The translations under genes were made by a program, and so were the position numbers. From Burkholderiales bacterium (GTDB taxonomy: Bacteria; Pseudomonadota; Gammaproteobacteria; Burkholderiales; Burkholderiaceae_C): a stretch of DNA of 64,000 nt. Below are positions 38,529 to 46,825 of this stretch, piece by piece. The DNA is taken from assembly GCA_021414305.1 (NCBI GenBank), contig JAIOOS010000017.1, positions 62,001 through 126,000 of the forward strand. Reading direction: 5' to 3'. Within the stretch, counting starts at the first letter, position 1. Every line of letters begins with the position of its first letter. The notes beneath the pieces are model-generated. The model saw only the letters and a program-made list of their open reading frames with translations, was not told the DNA's origin and ran no database searches.

Positions 38529-39248
38529 TCAGGCGAGCAGCGCCTTGAGGTAGCCGATCTCCACGACCATGGCGACGCCGAGCGCGCAGCTGAACACGCC
38601 GATCAGGGCCGTCATCGCGTGGTGCACGCGGGTGAGGTAGCCGGACGAGAGCTTCAGCGGCACGGCGATCACCACCGAGAGCAGCGCCATGCCGCCGATC
38701 GAGCCGAGGCCGAACAGGGCGATGTAACCGACGCCCAGGCCGACCGACGGAATCGTCTGCAGCGTCAGCACGACGAGCGCGGCCGAGCCGGCGAGGCCGT
38801 GCATCATGCCGACCGCGAGCGCGCGCAGCGGCCAGCGCTTCGGGTGGGCATGCCGATGCGAAGAGTCGGCGTGCCGGCCTTCACCGCGGTGGCTGTGCGC
38901 GTGGACGTGGGCGACGCTCGGGCCGTGGCGATGGACGTGGAAGTGGATCCGGTCGCGAACCAGCCGGCGCAGCACGTCGGCGCCGAGCAGCACGAGCATC
39001 AGGCCGACCCCGGTCTCGAGCGCCTGCCCGAGGGTGGGCGAGATCACCTGCCCGAGCAGCAGCACCGCGCCGCCGAAGAGCAGCAGCGTCAGCGTGTGGC
39101 CGAGGCCCCAGGCAACGCCCTGGCGCAGGGTCTGCGCCAGCGAGCTCTGCCGGGTGGCGAGCGTCGCCACCGCCGCCAGGTGGTCGGCCTCGGTCGCGTG
39201 CTGCATGCCGAGCAGCAGGCCGACGACGAGGATCGAGAGCGCGGTCAC
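38529..39248 (-). CDS. NicO/UreH-type metal transporter with histidine-rich loop
   Basis: A 239-residue inner-membrane protein with about six helices. The nickel/cobalt transporter signature HX4DH is intact as HATEADH at 17-23. The central loop from about 100 to 137 contains about 12 histidines, suggesting metal binding before or after transport. Relatives include UreH and HupE-associated exporters or importers of Ni or Co. Its start overlaps the DUF2783 gene by four bases (ATGA), so it is translationally coupled into the flavoprotein operon. The transported metal and direction are not known. Confidence 0.85.
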   Translation of the reverse strand: MTALSILVVGLLLGMQHATEADHLAAVATLATRQSSLAQTLRQGVAWGLGHTLTLLLFGGAVLLLGQVISPTLGQALETGVGLMLVLLGADVLRRLVRDRIHFHVHRHGPSVAHVHAHSHRGEGRHADSSHRHAHPKRWPLRALAVGMMHGLAGSAALVVLTLQTIPSVGLGVGYIALFGLGSIGGMALLSVVIAVPLKLSSGYLTRVHHAMTALIGVFSCALGVAMVVEIGYLKALLA

Positions 39249-39433
39249 GCCGTGCTCGCGAGCGCCTCCGCGAGGCAGGCCAGCAGCACCTGCTGGTCAC
39301 CGACCTGGTTGGCGAGCAGGAGCACGAGCCGGGTGTCGAGGTCGCTGCTTTCCTCGTCGCTCAGGCCTTCGTGGGCGGCGACCCAGGCTTCGTAGAAGCC
39401 GTCGGGATCGGGAATGTTGGCGGTGGTCTTCAT
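39245..39433 (-). CDS. DUF2783 family small protein
   Basis: A 62-residue acidic protein (MKTTANIPDPDGFYEAWVAA, then DTRLVLLLANQVGD) that matches the DUF2783 pattern. Members usually neighbour an FAD-dependent monooxygenase of the same type as here and may be its small partner; this is inference from gene order. It overlaps the NicO-like gene by four bases and follows the flavoprotein gene by 12 bases. Confidence 0.8.
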   Translation of the reverse strand: MKTTANIPDPDGFYEAWVAAHEGLSDEESSDLDTRLVLLLANQVGDQQVLLACLAEALASTA

Positions 39434-39445
39434 CGTGCAGGCGCT

Positions 39446-41080
39446 TCAGGCAGGCTCGAGCGGCAGGGGCGTTCGTGCATCGAGCCCGAGCGCGGCGCGC
39501 ATCGCGGCCTCGACGGCCTCGGGCCGCGCCTCGGGCAGCACCGCGGCGACGTAGGCATCGGGGCGGACGATGACGACGCTGCCGGCAGCCGCGCCGAGGT
39601 GCAGCGCGAGCGGGCTCGCCGGGTCGACGCGGCGGAAGTCGATCGGCAGCAGCGCCGCCTCCTCGTCGAGCCGCACCAGCGTCGCCGCGTCGGCGCCGAC
39701 CGCCAGGCCGAGGAAGCGCGTCCCGCCGGCCAGGCAGCGCATCAGCGTCGTGCCGTCGAAGGCGACGTTCTGCATCGAGCGAGCGCCTCCCGGCGCCCAC
39801 GGCGAAGGCGGATACGCGTTGGCCTGCGCCATCCGCCCGGTGTTGGCGAGGCGGCGCGCGAACTCGTGATGCCGCGCCAGGGTGCAGACGGCGCGGCGGA
39901 TGCGATGCTCGGCGCGGCTCCTCGGCGCGAGGAAGCGCGCGGTGCGGCGGCAGACGGTGAGATTCTCCTCGGCCGCGGCGAACCGCTCGACGTGGTAGCT
40001 GTCGAGCAGGCCGTCTTCGGCCTCGCCGGCGAGCACCAGGGCGAGCTTCCAGCCGAGGTTGGCCGCGTCCTGGATGCCGTTGTTGCCGCCGCGCGCGCCG
40101 AACGGCGAGACCACGTGCGCCGAGTCGCCGATGAAGAGGGTGCGGCCGACGCGAAAGGTCTCGAGCAGGTGGTCGCGGTACTGGTAGGGCCCGATCCAGA
40201 CGAACTCGAACTCCACGTCGGGGCCGAGCTGGGCGCGCAGCCGCTCGCCGGCCACCTCGGGCCGGCTGATCGCCTCCGGATCGCAGTCCTCGGCCATCTG
40301 GTAGTCGAGCCGCCAGACATCGTCGGCCATCAGGTGCTGCCAGACGGCGCGGCCCTCGTTGAACGGCGCGTCGACCCAGGTCCAGCGCTGGGTGGGGAAC
40401 GGCGTCTTGAAGCGCACGTCGGTGATGCACCAGCGGTCGGTGCTGCGCGAAGGATTGACCTCGAGGCCCATCGCGTCGCGGATGCGGCTGTTGGCGCCGG
40501 TGGCGTCGATGAACCATTCGGCCTCGAGCGCGTAGCGGCCGGCGGGCGTCTCCACTTCCACCACCACCGCGTCGGACTCGTGCTCCACCTTCGTCACCCG
40601 GCTCTTCCAGCGCAGGTCGCTGGCGCCGAGCTCGAGGATGCGGTCGACCAGGAACCACTCGAGGTAGAACTGCTGCAGGTTGATGAAGGGCGGCTGCTCG
40701 GACGCGCTGTCGTCCTGCAGGTTGAAGGTGTAGACCTCGTCGGCGCCGGAGAACGTGCGGCCGACCGACCAGGTGATGCCCTTGGCGCGGATCCGCTCGT
40801 AGATGCCGAGCCGCTCGAAGATCTCCAGGCTCTTCTGCGCGTAGCAGATGCCGCGCGAGGAGGCGCCCTTGACGCCGACGGTGTCGTCCTCGTCGAGCAC
40901 GACCGCGCGCACGCCGCGCAGCGCCAGGTCGCAGGCCAGCGTCAGGCCGGCGAGGCCGCCGCCGGCGATGACGACGGGATAGCGGATGCGCTCGCCTGCG
41001 TCGATGTCGGGCGGCACGACGAAGGGCCATTGCGGCAGCTCGTAGGGCGGCGCGAACTTCCAGGTGTCGGGTCGGGACAT
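39446..41080 (-). CDS. FAD-dependent aromatic-ring-hydroxylase-type oxidoreductase (MhpA-like)
   Basis: A 544-residue group A flavoprotein monooxygenase relative. The Rossmann motif GGGLAG is at 40-45, the middle DG-type region at about 190, and the FAD ribityl motif GDSAHVVSPFGARGGNNG is intact. The extra 30-residue N-terminus (MSRPDTWKFAPPYELPQW) is typical of the subgroup paired with DUF2783. It would hydroxylate an aromatic or related ring using NAD(P)H and O2. The start ATG at 41080 lies inside the apparent 3' end of the MurA-like gene. Confidence 0.9.
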   Translation of the reverse strand: MSRPDTWKFAPPYELPQWPFVVPPDIDAGERIRYPVVIAGGGLAGLTLACDLALRGVRAVVLDEDDTVGVKGASSRGICYAQKSLEIFERLGIYERIRAKGITWSVGRTFSGADEVYTFNLQDDSASEQPPFINLQQFYLEWFLVDRILELGASDLRWKSRVTKVEHESDAVVVEVETPAGRYALEAEWFIDATGANSRIRDAMGLEVNPSRSTDRWCITDVRFKTPFPTQRWTWVDAPFNEGRAVWQHLMADDVWRLDYQMAEDCDPEAISRPEVAGERLRAQLGPDVEFEFVWIGPYQYRDHLLETFRVGRTLFIGDSAHVVSPFGARGGNNGIQDAANLGWKLALVLAGEAEDGLLDSYHVERFAAAEENLTVCRRTARFLAPRSRAEHRIRRAVCTLARHHEFARRLANTGRMAQANAYPPSPWAPGGARSMQNVAFDGTTLMRCLAGGTRFLGLAVGADAATLVRLDEEAALLPIDFRRVDPASPLALHLGAAAGSVVIVRPDAYVAAVLPEARPEAVEAAMRAALGLDARTPLPLEPA

Positions 41081-42423
41081 GGCTCGCCGTTATAACGCGT
41101 CGGCCCGCCCGCCTCGATCGGCTCGGGCCCGGACTCCCACTCGACCGCGGCGCCGAGCGCATTCAGGTTCTCGACGAAGCGCGGATGGGCGCGGCGGATC
41201 GGCAGGGCGTTCCTGATCGTCGAGCGGCCTTCGATGCTCGCCGCGACCATGAAGAGCGCGATCGCGACCCGGATGATGTAGGGGCTCTCCACCTCCGCCG
41301 GCGCGAGCCGGGCGCCGCCGCGCACGACCAGGCGGTGCGGGTCGCACAGCGTGGCGTCGACGCCGAACCTCGCCAGCTCGCGGCTCCAGCCGAGCGCGCC
41401 TTCGTAGACCTTGTTCCAGAACAGCGTGCGGCCTTCGGCGCGCGCGCCGAGGGCGACGAAGATCGGCAGCAGGTCGGCCGGCACATAGGGCCAGGGCGCG
41501 GCCTCCACCTTCTGCATCAGGTTCGCGGTGAGCGTGGGCCGGACCTTCAGACCGTTTGCGACGCGGGCGCGGCTGAAGCCGTCGGCGCCATGCTCGACCT
41601 CGACGCCGAACTTGGCGAAGGTTCGGTCGAGGAGCGGGAACTGCGCCACCGCCCCGTTCCTGACCGCGACGTCGCCGCCCGTGACCGCGCTCAGCGCGAG
41701 GAAGGTCGCGACCTCGTGGAAGTCGTCCTCGAAGGTGTACTCGGCGCCGCCGAGCGCCTCGACCCCCTCGACCTCGAGCCGGGAGCTGCCGCTGCCCGCG
41801 ATGCGCGCCCCCATCCGGCCGAGGAAGGTGCAGAACTCCTGCACATGCGGCTCGCAGGCGGCGTTGACGAGGCGCGAGCGGCCGCGGGCCAGCGCGGCGC
41901 AGAGGATGAAGTTCTCCGTCGTCGTCACCGAGGCGTAGTCGAGCCAGTGGTCGCTCGCGGCGAGAGGCCGATCGGCCTCCACGGCGGTGGCGCCGCGCTC
42001 CAGCCGGACCTCGGCGCCGAAGGCGAGAAAGACGTCGATGTGCGGATCGATCTCGCGGGCGCCGAGGGTGCAGCCGGTGACGTCGTCGACCAGCCGCGCC
42101 CTGCCGAAGCGGTGCAGCAGCGCCGGCACCAGCATCACCGAGGAGCGCATCCCGCCGGGCAGGCGCACGCCCTGGTCGCGGATGCCGTCGCTGTGCTGCA
42201 GGTGCAGCGTTCCGCTTTCGAAATCCATGTCGACCCAGGAGCCGAGCTCGCGGAAGAATCCGAGGAGCTTTCTCACGTCGGTGATGTCGGGCACGCGGTG
42301 CAGCGTCACCGGCTCGCGGGTGAGCAGCGTGGCGCAGAGCACCGGCAGCACCGCGTTCTTGTTGGCCGAGGGCGAGACGCGACCGCGCAGGGGGCGGCCG
42401 CCGTGGACGATGAGGTTGCTCAT
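40942..42423 (-). CDS. MurA-like enolpyruvyl transferase with out-of-frame tail
   Basis: Related to UDP-GlcNAc enolpyruvyl transferase. Lys22-Asn23 (SANKNAVLP) and Cys118 (GCTLGAR) match the catalytic residues of MurA. The canonical murA of this group sits elsewhere, in the his region, so this is probably a second copy with another substrate or a backup. As read it has 493 residues, about 75 more than E. coli MurA. After GAAVEWESG the tail is Ser/Pro/Arg-rich and overlaps the flavoprotein gene by 139 bases. Adding one base to a G run near 41102-41106 would end it at TAA (41092-41090) after 444 residues, nine bases before the next ATG. Confidence 0.88.
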   Translation of the reverse strand: MSNLIVHGGRPLRGRVSPSANKNAVLPVLCATLLTREPVTLHRVPDITDVRKLLGFFRELGSWVDMDFESGTLHLQHSDGIRDQGVRLPGGMRSSVMLVPALLHRFGRARLVDDVTGCTLGAREIDPHIDVFLAFGAEVRLERGATAVEADRPLAASDHWLDYASVTTTENFILCAALARGRSRLVNAACEPHVQEFCTFLGRMGARIAGSGSSRLEVEGVEALGGAEYTFEDDFHEVATFLALSAVTGGDVAVRNGAVAQFPLLDRTFAKFGVEVEHGADGFSRARVANGLKVRPTLTANLMQKVEAAPWPYVPADLLPIFVALGARAEGRTLFWNKVYEGALGWSRELARFGVDATLCDPHRLVVRGGARLAPAEVESPYIIRVAIALFMVAASIEGRSTIRNALPIRRAHPRFVENLNALGAAVEWESGPEPIEAGGPTRYNGEPCPDPTPGSSRRPTSCRNGPSSCRPTSTQASASAIPSSSPAAASPA

Positions 42424-42454
42424 GGGAAGCGGAAGAGTGGCGGGCGAAGCCAGT

Positions 42455-42467
42455 CTCCGGGCCGGAG
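42455..42467. promoter_or_regulatory. Short inverted repeat upstream of MurA-like gene
   Basis: CTCCGG and CCGGAG arms around one base lie between the LysR stop and the MurA-like start. It could be an operator or a weak terminator for LysR. GC-rich palindromes of this size are common by chance here. Confidence 0.2.
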
Positions 42468-42539
42468 GTGAGCCGGCGATGAAGGCACTGTGAAGGCGGC
42501 GATCCGGCCGCACGAACCCCGCAGCGCGGCGACGCCCCG

Positions 42540-43433
42540 TCAGGTCACGACGGCCCGCCGCCGCGACGCCGCCGGACGGCGCCGGCCGAGTTGCTCGCGC
42601 AGGGCCACCACCGCGCCCGACGCCTCCTCGGTGCGCCAGATCAGCGGCGTCACCACATCGGCATGCTGGCGCGGCAGGCGATGCCGCTCGACCGCCGCGA
42701 GCGGCAGCGTGTCGAGCACCGACTCGGGCATCAGCGCGATGCCGGTGCCGGAGCCGACGCAGGCGACGATCGCGTGGTACGAGCCGAGGTCGAGAACGCG
42801 CGTCGTCGCCGTGCTCGTCTCGCCGAGCCAGCGGTACAGCCGGCGCCGGTACGCGCAGCCGTTCGGGAACGCGATCACCGAGCGACCGGCGACGTCCGCG
42901 GGGCCGCGCACCGCGCGGTGGCCGCGCGGGGTGATGAGGACGAGCCGCTCGGCGAAGAGCGGCAGGTGCGAGAGCTCGGGGGCCGCCGCGGGTTCGGCAA
43001 CGAAAGCGGCATCGAGCCGGCGATCGAGCACGGCGGCCGTCAGCGCGTCGTTGGTGCCGGTCGTGAGCTCGATCCTCACCTCCGGATAGGTCGCGTGGTA
43101 CGCGGCGAGCACCTCGGGCAGGCGGCTCGCCGTCGTGCTCTCGAGCGCGCCGAGGCGCAGCAGCCCCGCCGGCGCCGAGCCGGCGAGCGCGCTGGACGCT
43201 TCATCCGAGAGGCGCAGCAGCTTCTCGGCGTAGCCGAGCAGGAGCTCGCCGCCGGGCGAGAGATGCAGGCGCTGCTTGTGGCGATGGAAGAGCTGCGTGC
43301 CCGATGTCGCCTCGAGGCGCTGGATGCGCGTCGTGATGCTCGAAGGCACGCGATGCAGCTTCCTTGCCGCCTTGAGGATGCCGCCCTCGCGCACCACCGC
43401 GACGAAGATCCGCAGGTCGCCGAGCTCGAGCAT
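42540..43433 (-). CDS. LysR family transcriptional regulator
   Basis: A 297-residue LysR protein; winged helix at about 1-60 (MLELGDLRIFVAVVREGGI, then RVPSSITTRIQRLEA) and co-inducer domain from about 85. It is divergent from the MFS exporter gene, the usual layout for YbfB-type exporters controlled by LysR. The ATG at 43433 is favoured because a perfect palindrome at 43453-43467 lies just upstream and would be inside the gene if the ATG at 43478 were used. It is also upstream of, and parallel to, the MurA-like gene. Confidence 0.92.
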   Translation of the reverse strand: MLELGDLRIFVAVVREGGILKAARKLHRVPSSITTRIQRLEATSGTQLFHRHKQRLHLSPGGELLLGYAEKLLRLSDEASSALAGSAPAGLLRLGALESTTASRLPEVLAAYHATYPEVRIELTTGTNDALTAAVLDRRLDAAFVAEPAAAPELSHLPLFAERLVLITPRGHRAVRGPADVAGRSVIAFPNGCAYRRRLYRWLGETSTATTRVLDLGSYHAIVACVGSGTGIALMPESVLDTLPLAAVERHRLPRQHADVVTPLIWRTEEASGAVVALREQLGRRRPAASRRRAVVT

Positions 43434-43452
43434 CGTTGTTGATCTCAGAAGG

Positions 43453-43467
43453 TGAACATCTTGTTCA
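43453..43467. promoter_or_regulatory. Palindromic operator candidate between LysR and MFS genes
   Basis: TGAACA and TGTTCA arms with a 3-base spacer sit 19 bases before the LysR start and 46 bases before the MFS start. The AT-rich surroundings stand out from the GC-rich flanks. A LysR dimer half of a longer site is likely here, giving autoregulation and control of the exporter. Confidence 0.55.
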
Positions 43468-43513
43468 TCATTATTCACTATCGCAAAACATCTGCCGAGC
43501 CTAGGATGGCACC

Positions 43514-44704
43514 ATGCCCGCCGCTCGTCGCCCGCCCTCGTCGCTCGCGATCGTGCTCGTCGGCCTCGCCGCGCTGGCGTCGGCCATGGGCGTCGGCCGC
43601 TTCGCCTTCACGCCGCTCCTGCCGCTGATGCAGGCGCACGACGGCCTGAGCCTTGGCCAGGGCGCGTGGCTCGCCGGCGCCAACTACCTCGGCTACGCCG
43701 TCGGCGCGCTCGCCTGCAGCATCGCCTCGCCGCCGCCCGACGCCGCCGCCCGCCACGGCCTCGTCGCGGTCGCCCTCTCGACCCTCGCGATGGGCGCCAC
43801 CGCCAGCTACGAGGCGTGGCTGGTCTTGCGCTTCGTCGCCGGCGTGGCGAGCGCGTGCGTGCTGGTGGGCGTCTCGGCGTGGGCGATCGCCACCCTGGCC
43901 GAGCGCGGCCGCGGCGCGTGGTCGGGCGGCGTCTTCTCCGGCGTCGGCATCGGCATCGCCCTGGCCGGCGCGGCGGGCCTGGTCGCCGGCCTGGCCGGCG
44001 ACCCGCCGGCGCGCGTCTGGATCGTGCTCGGCGTACTGAGCAGCGCGGTGGCGGCCCTCGCCTGGCTGCCTTTGCGCGCCGACAAGGCGCAGGTCGCCGC
44101 CTCGGCCGCGGCGACGGACCGCTCCTCCCTGCGCGAGTGGCGGCTCATCGCCGGCTATGGCGCATTCGGCTTCGGCTACATCATTCCCGCGACCTTCCTG
44201 CCGGCAATGGCGCGCGAGGCGATCGCCGACCCGGCCGTGTTCGGCTGGGTCTGGCCCGCGTTCGGCATCGCCGCGGCGGCGTCGACGGCGCTCGTGGCGC
44301 TGGCCTTTCGCGGCGCCTCGCCGCGGCGCCTGTGGACCGCCAGCCTGCTCGTCATGGCCGTTGGCGTGATCGCGCCGGTGCTCCGGCCCGGCGTCGCCAG
44401 CCTGCTCGTCGCCGCGGTCTCGGTCGGCGGCACCTTCATGGTCGCTACCCTCGCCGGCATGCAGGAGGCGCGGCGCCGCGCCGGCCCCGCCGCGCCCCGC
44501 CTGATGGCGGCGATGACCTTCGCCTTCGCCCTCGGCCAGCTCGCCGGTCCGGCGGTGGTCGCGCTGGCTTCGCCCGGGTCCGGCGGCAGCGCCGGACCGA
44601 GCGTGCTCGGCGCCCTGTGCCTGCTCGCCGCCGCGTTCGCCCTCGGCGGACCCGGCGCCCTGGTTTCTCCCGCCACCCTTCGCGAACAAGGACAGCGACC
44701 ATGA
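43514..44704 (+). CDS. YbfB/YjiJ family MFS transporter
   Basis: A 396-residue major facilitator with about 12 helices, beginning with the family motif ASAMGVGRFAFTPLLPLMQ near 21-39. Members are probably exporters of unknown small molecules. The gene ends in an ATGA overlap with the carboxymuconolactone decarboxylase-like gene, so the two are coupled. It diverges from the LysR gene and the palindrome between them. Confidence 0.9.
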   Translation: MPAARRPPSSLAIVLVGLAALASAMGVGRFAFTPLLPLMQAHDGLSLGQGAWLAGANYLGYAVGALACSIASPPPDAAARHGLVAVALSTLAMGATASYEAWLVLRFVAGVASACVLVGVSAWAIATLAERGRGAWSGGVFSGVGIGIALAGAAGLVAGLAGDPPARVWIVLGVLSSAVAALAWLPLRADKAQVAASAAATDRSSLREWRLIAGYGAFGFGYIIPATFLPAMAREAIADPAVFGWVWPAFGIAAAASTALVALAFRGASPRRLWTASLLVMAVGVIAPVLRPGVASLLVAAVSVGGTFMVATLAGMQEARRRAGPAAPRLMAAMTFAFALGQLAGPAVVALASPGSGGSAGPSVLGALCLLAAAFALGGPGALVSPATLREQGQRP

Positions 44705-45273
44705 CCGACGCCGCAAAAGACCGCATGCCGCCGATCCCCCGCGAGCGCATGACCGAAGCGCAGCGCGAAGCCGCCGACGCGCTGATCGCCGGCCCGCGCA
44801 AGGGCGTGAAAGGGCCTTTCATTCCCCTGCTGCGCAGCCCCGAGCTGATGGACCGGCTGCAGCGCGTCGGCGAGTACCTGCGCTTTCGCAACGCGCTGCC
44901 GGCTCGCCTCTCGGAGTTCGCGACGCTGCTCGTCGCCCGCGAATGGACGCAGCAGTTCGAATGGGCCGTGCACGTGCCGCTGGCGATCGCCGCCGGCACC
45001 GCGCCGGCAACGATCGCGGCGCTGCGCGAGGGCCGTCGCCCGGCGACGATGAGCGGTGACGAGGCCGCGGTGTACGACCTGGTCGCCGAGCTCACCGCCC
45101 GCAAGTCGGTCTCCGACCCGCTCTACGCCGAGGCGGTGAGCCGCTTCGGCGAGCACGGCCTTCTCGACCTGCTCGGCCTCGTCGGCTACTTCACGACGAT
45201 CTCGATGGTGCTCAACGTCGCCCGCACCCCGGCCGACGCGGTCGAGGGCGTCGCGCCTCTGCCGGCGCCCTAG
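44701..45273 (+). CDS. Carboxymuconolactone decarboxylase family protein
   Basis: A 190-residue all-helical CMD/AhpD-fold protein. The conserved region reads EFATLLVAREWTQQFEWAVH, which keeps the EW..H pattern but lacks the CxxC of peroxidase-type AhpD, so it is unlikely to be a thiol peroxidase and more likely a lactone or carboxylic acid enzyme. It begins within the stop of the MFS gene, implying coupled expression and a related substrate. Confidence 0.85.
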   Translation: MTDAAKDRMPPIPRERMTEAQREAADALIAGPRKGVKGPFIPLLRSPELMDRLQRVGEYLRFRNALPARLSEFATLLVAREWTQQFEWAVHVPLAIAAGTAPATIAALREGRRPATMSGDEAAVYDLVAELTARKSVSDPLYAEAVSRFGEHGLLDLLGLVGYFTTISMVLNVARTPADAVEGVAPLPAP

Positions 45274-45367
45274 CTTCTCGCGACGAACCGCGCGAACGGG
45301 CCCGGCCGCCCCGGCTCTGTGCGGCAGCGCACAGACGCAACGGCAGCGGCTCTCGTGAAATCACCGG

Positions 45368-46144
45368 ATGAACCTGTCGTTCCGCTGGCGGCAGCTCGCC
45401 TTCGGCGCCGTGCTCGGCCAGCTGGGCGCCTCCCTGCTGCTGCTGAGCTGCGTTGCCCGCGCCGTCGCGCTGGTGCTGCCGCGCGCCGTCGCCGCGCGCA
45501 CCGGGCGTTCGATCGTCTCGTTCATCTACCGTCGCTGCTGGGCGAGCGCCACCCGGCTGGGTCTCATGGAGCTCGATGTGGAGGGCCTCGATGCGCTGCG
45601 CAGCGAACCCGGCGGTCTCCTCATCGCCGCGAACCATCCGACGATGCTCGATGCGATGCTCGTCGTGGCCCGCCTTCCGCGCAGCGTCTGCATCATGCGG
45701 GCGGACCTGATGCAGAACGTCTTCCTCGGCCCCGGCGCGCGGCTGGCGAGCTACATCGGCAACGACAGCGGGCGCGGCATGGTGCGCGACAGCGTCGCTG
45801 CGCTGCGCGAGGGGCAGGTGGTCGTTCTCTTCCCGGAAGGCACGCGAACGTCGACGCCCCCGGTCAACGCCTTCAAGCCGGGCATCACGCTGATCGCCAA
45901 GCTGGCCCAGGTGCCGATCCAGACCGTGCTGATCCGCAGCGACTCGCCCTTTCTGCGCAAGGGCTGGCCGCTGCTGCGGGCGCCGCCGCAGCGGGTGCGG
46001 ATCCGCGTGACGCTCGGGCAGCGCTTTCCGGCGAACGACGACCGCCGGGCCGCGCTGCAGCAGATCGAGGCCTACTTCGCCCGCGAGCTCGGCACCGGCC
46101 CGAGCCCGGGCGCGGCCGCGCTTCAGGCGTCCATCGCCCCGTAG
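45368..46144 (+). CDS. PlsC-type lysophospholipid acyltransferase
   Basis: A 258-residue membrane-bound acyltransferase with a hydrophobic N-terminus at about 10-38. The catalytic HX4D motif is NHPTMLD (His90, Asp95) and the glycerophosphate-binding motif is FPEGTR at 155-160. It probably acylates a glycerolipid or similar acceptor at the inner membrane. It stands alone on the plus strand; its last 22 bases overlap the convergent VOC gene. Confidence 0.9.
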   Translation: MNLSFRWRQLAFGAVLGQLGASLLLLSCVARAVALVLPRAVAARTGRSIVSFIYRRCWASATRLGLMELDVEGLDALRSEPGGLLIAANHPTMLDAMLVVARLPRSVCIMRADLMQNVFLGPGARLASYIGNDSGRGMVRDSVAALREGQVVVLFPEGTRTSTPPVNAFKPGITLIAKLAQVPIQTVLIRSDSPFLRKGWPLLRAPPQRVRIRVTLGQRFPANDDRRAALQQIEAYFARELGTGPSPGAAALQASIAP

Positions 46145-46707
46145 TTCGACAGGTTGGCCGCGGCTTCGCGCGCCGGGCCGTCGTCGTCGAGGTCGAGGCG
46201 GGCCCGCTTCTCGCGCGTCCACGCCCCGACCGCGGCATGCGCCTCCCGCTCGTGGCGCGCCGTGGTCTCGGCGCTCGCGGTCGGCACGGTCAGCTCGAGG
46301 CGGATGCCGTTCGGGTCGAAGAAGTAGATCGACTCGATGATGTGGTGGTCGGTGATGCCCAGCACCTCGATGCCCGCCGCCTCGAGCCGCGCCTTGGCGG
46401 CGCCGAGCGCGGCCAGCGAATCGACGCGCAGGGCGATGTGGTTCACCCACGACGGCGTGTTCGGCGAAGGCGCTGCGGCGACGTCGTCGCCGAGGTCGAA
46501 GAACGCCAGGTGCGAGCCGTCGGCCATGCGGAAGAAGATGTGCACGTACGGGCAGTGCTCGCCGGTGCTGGGCACGACGTCGGAGCGGATCACGTGCACC
46601 AGCGGCAGGCCGAGGATGTCTTCGTAGAAGGCGCGCGTCTCCTCGCAGTCGCGGCAGCGATACGCGTAGTGGTGCAGGCCGCGGATGGGGACGAAGGAGC
46701 TGCTCAT
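46123..46707 (-). CDS. VOC (glyoxalase/dioxygenase) superfamily protein
   Basis: A 194-residue protein with paired beta-alpha-beta-beta-beta modules. Metal ligands can be picked as His in GLHHYAYR, His in WVNHIALRV and Glu in GIRLELTV, the pattern of type I extradiol dioxygenases and glyoxalases. A charged C-terminal extension of about 45 residues follows the domain. The reaction is unassigned. It diverges from the SMP-30 lactonase gene across 118 bases. Confidence 0.88.
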   Translation of the reverse strand: MSSSFVPIRGLHHYAYRCRDCEETRAFYEDILGLPLVHVIRSDVVPSTGEHCPYVHIFFRMADGSHLAFFDLGDDVAAAPSPNTPSWVNHIALRVDSLAALGAAKARLEAAGIEVLGITDHHIIESIYFFDPNGIRLELTVPTASAETTARHEREAHAAVGAWTREKRARLDLDDDGPAREAAANLSNYGAMDA

Positions 46708-46825
46708 GGTTGCGTTCCGGTTGTCCAGACGACGTAGGGATAGGCCTCTCTGCGCCTGCGACCCGCGTGGTTACCGTGCGGCCGACAGGCGTATTGGAAC
46801 CCAACAACCGCAGGGAGACGAGACC

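Noticed and set aside
39446..42423. MurA-like and flavoprotein genes as one fused bifunctional gene
   Set aside because: They are in different frames and each has its own complete N-terminus; no frame joins them.
46718..46810. CGGTTGT and ACAACCG arms 79 bases apart in the VOC-lactonase gap
   Set aside because: Seven-base complementary pairs at such distance are expected by chance, and no regulator is tied to them.
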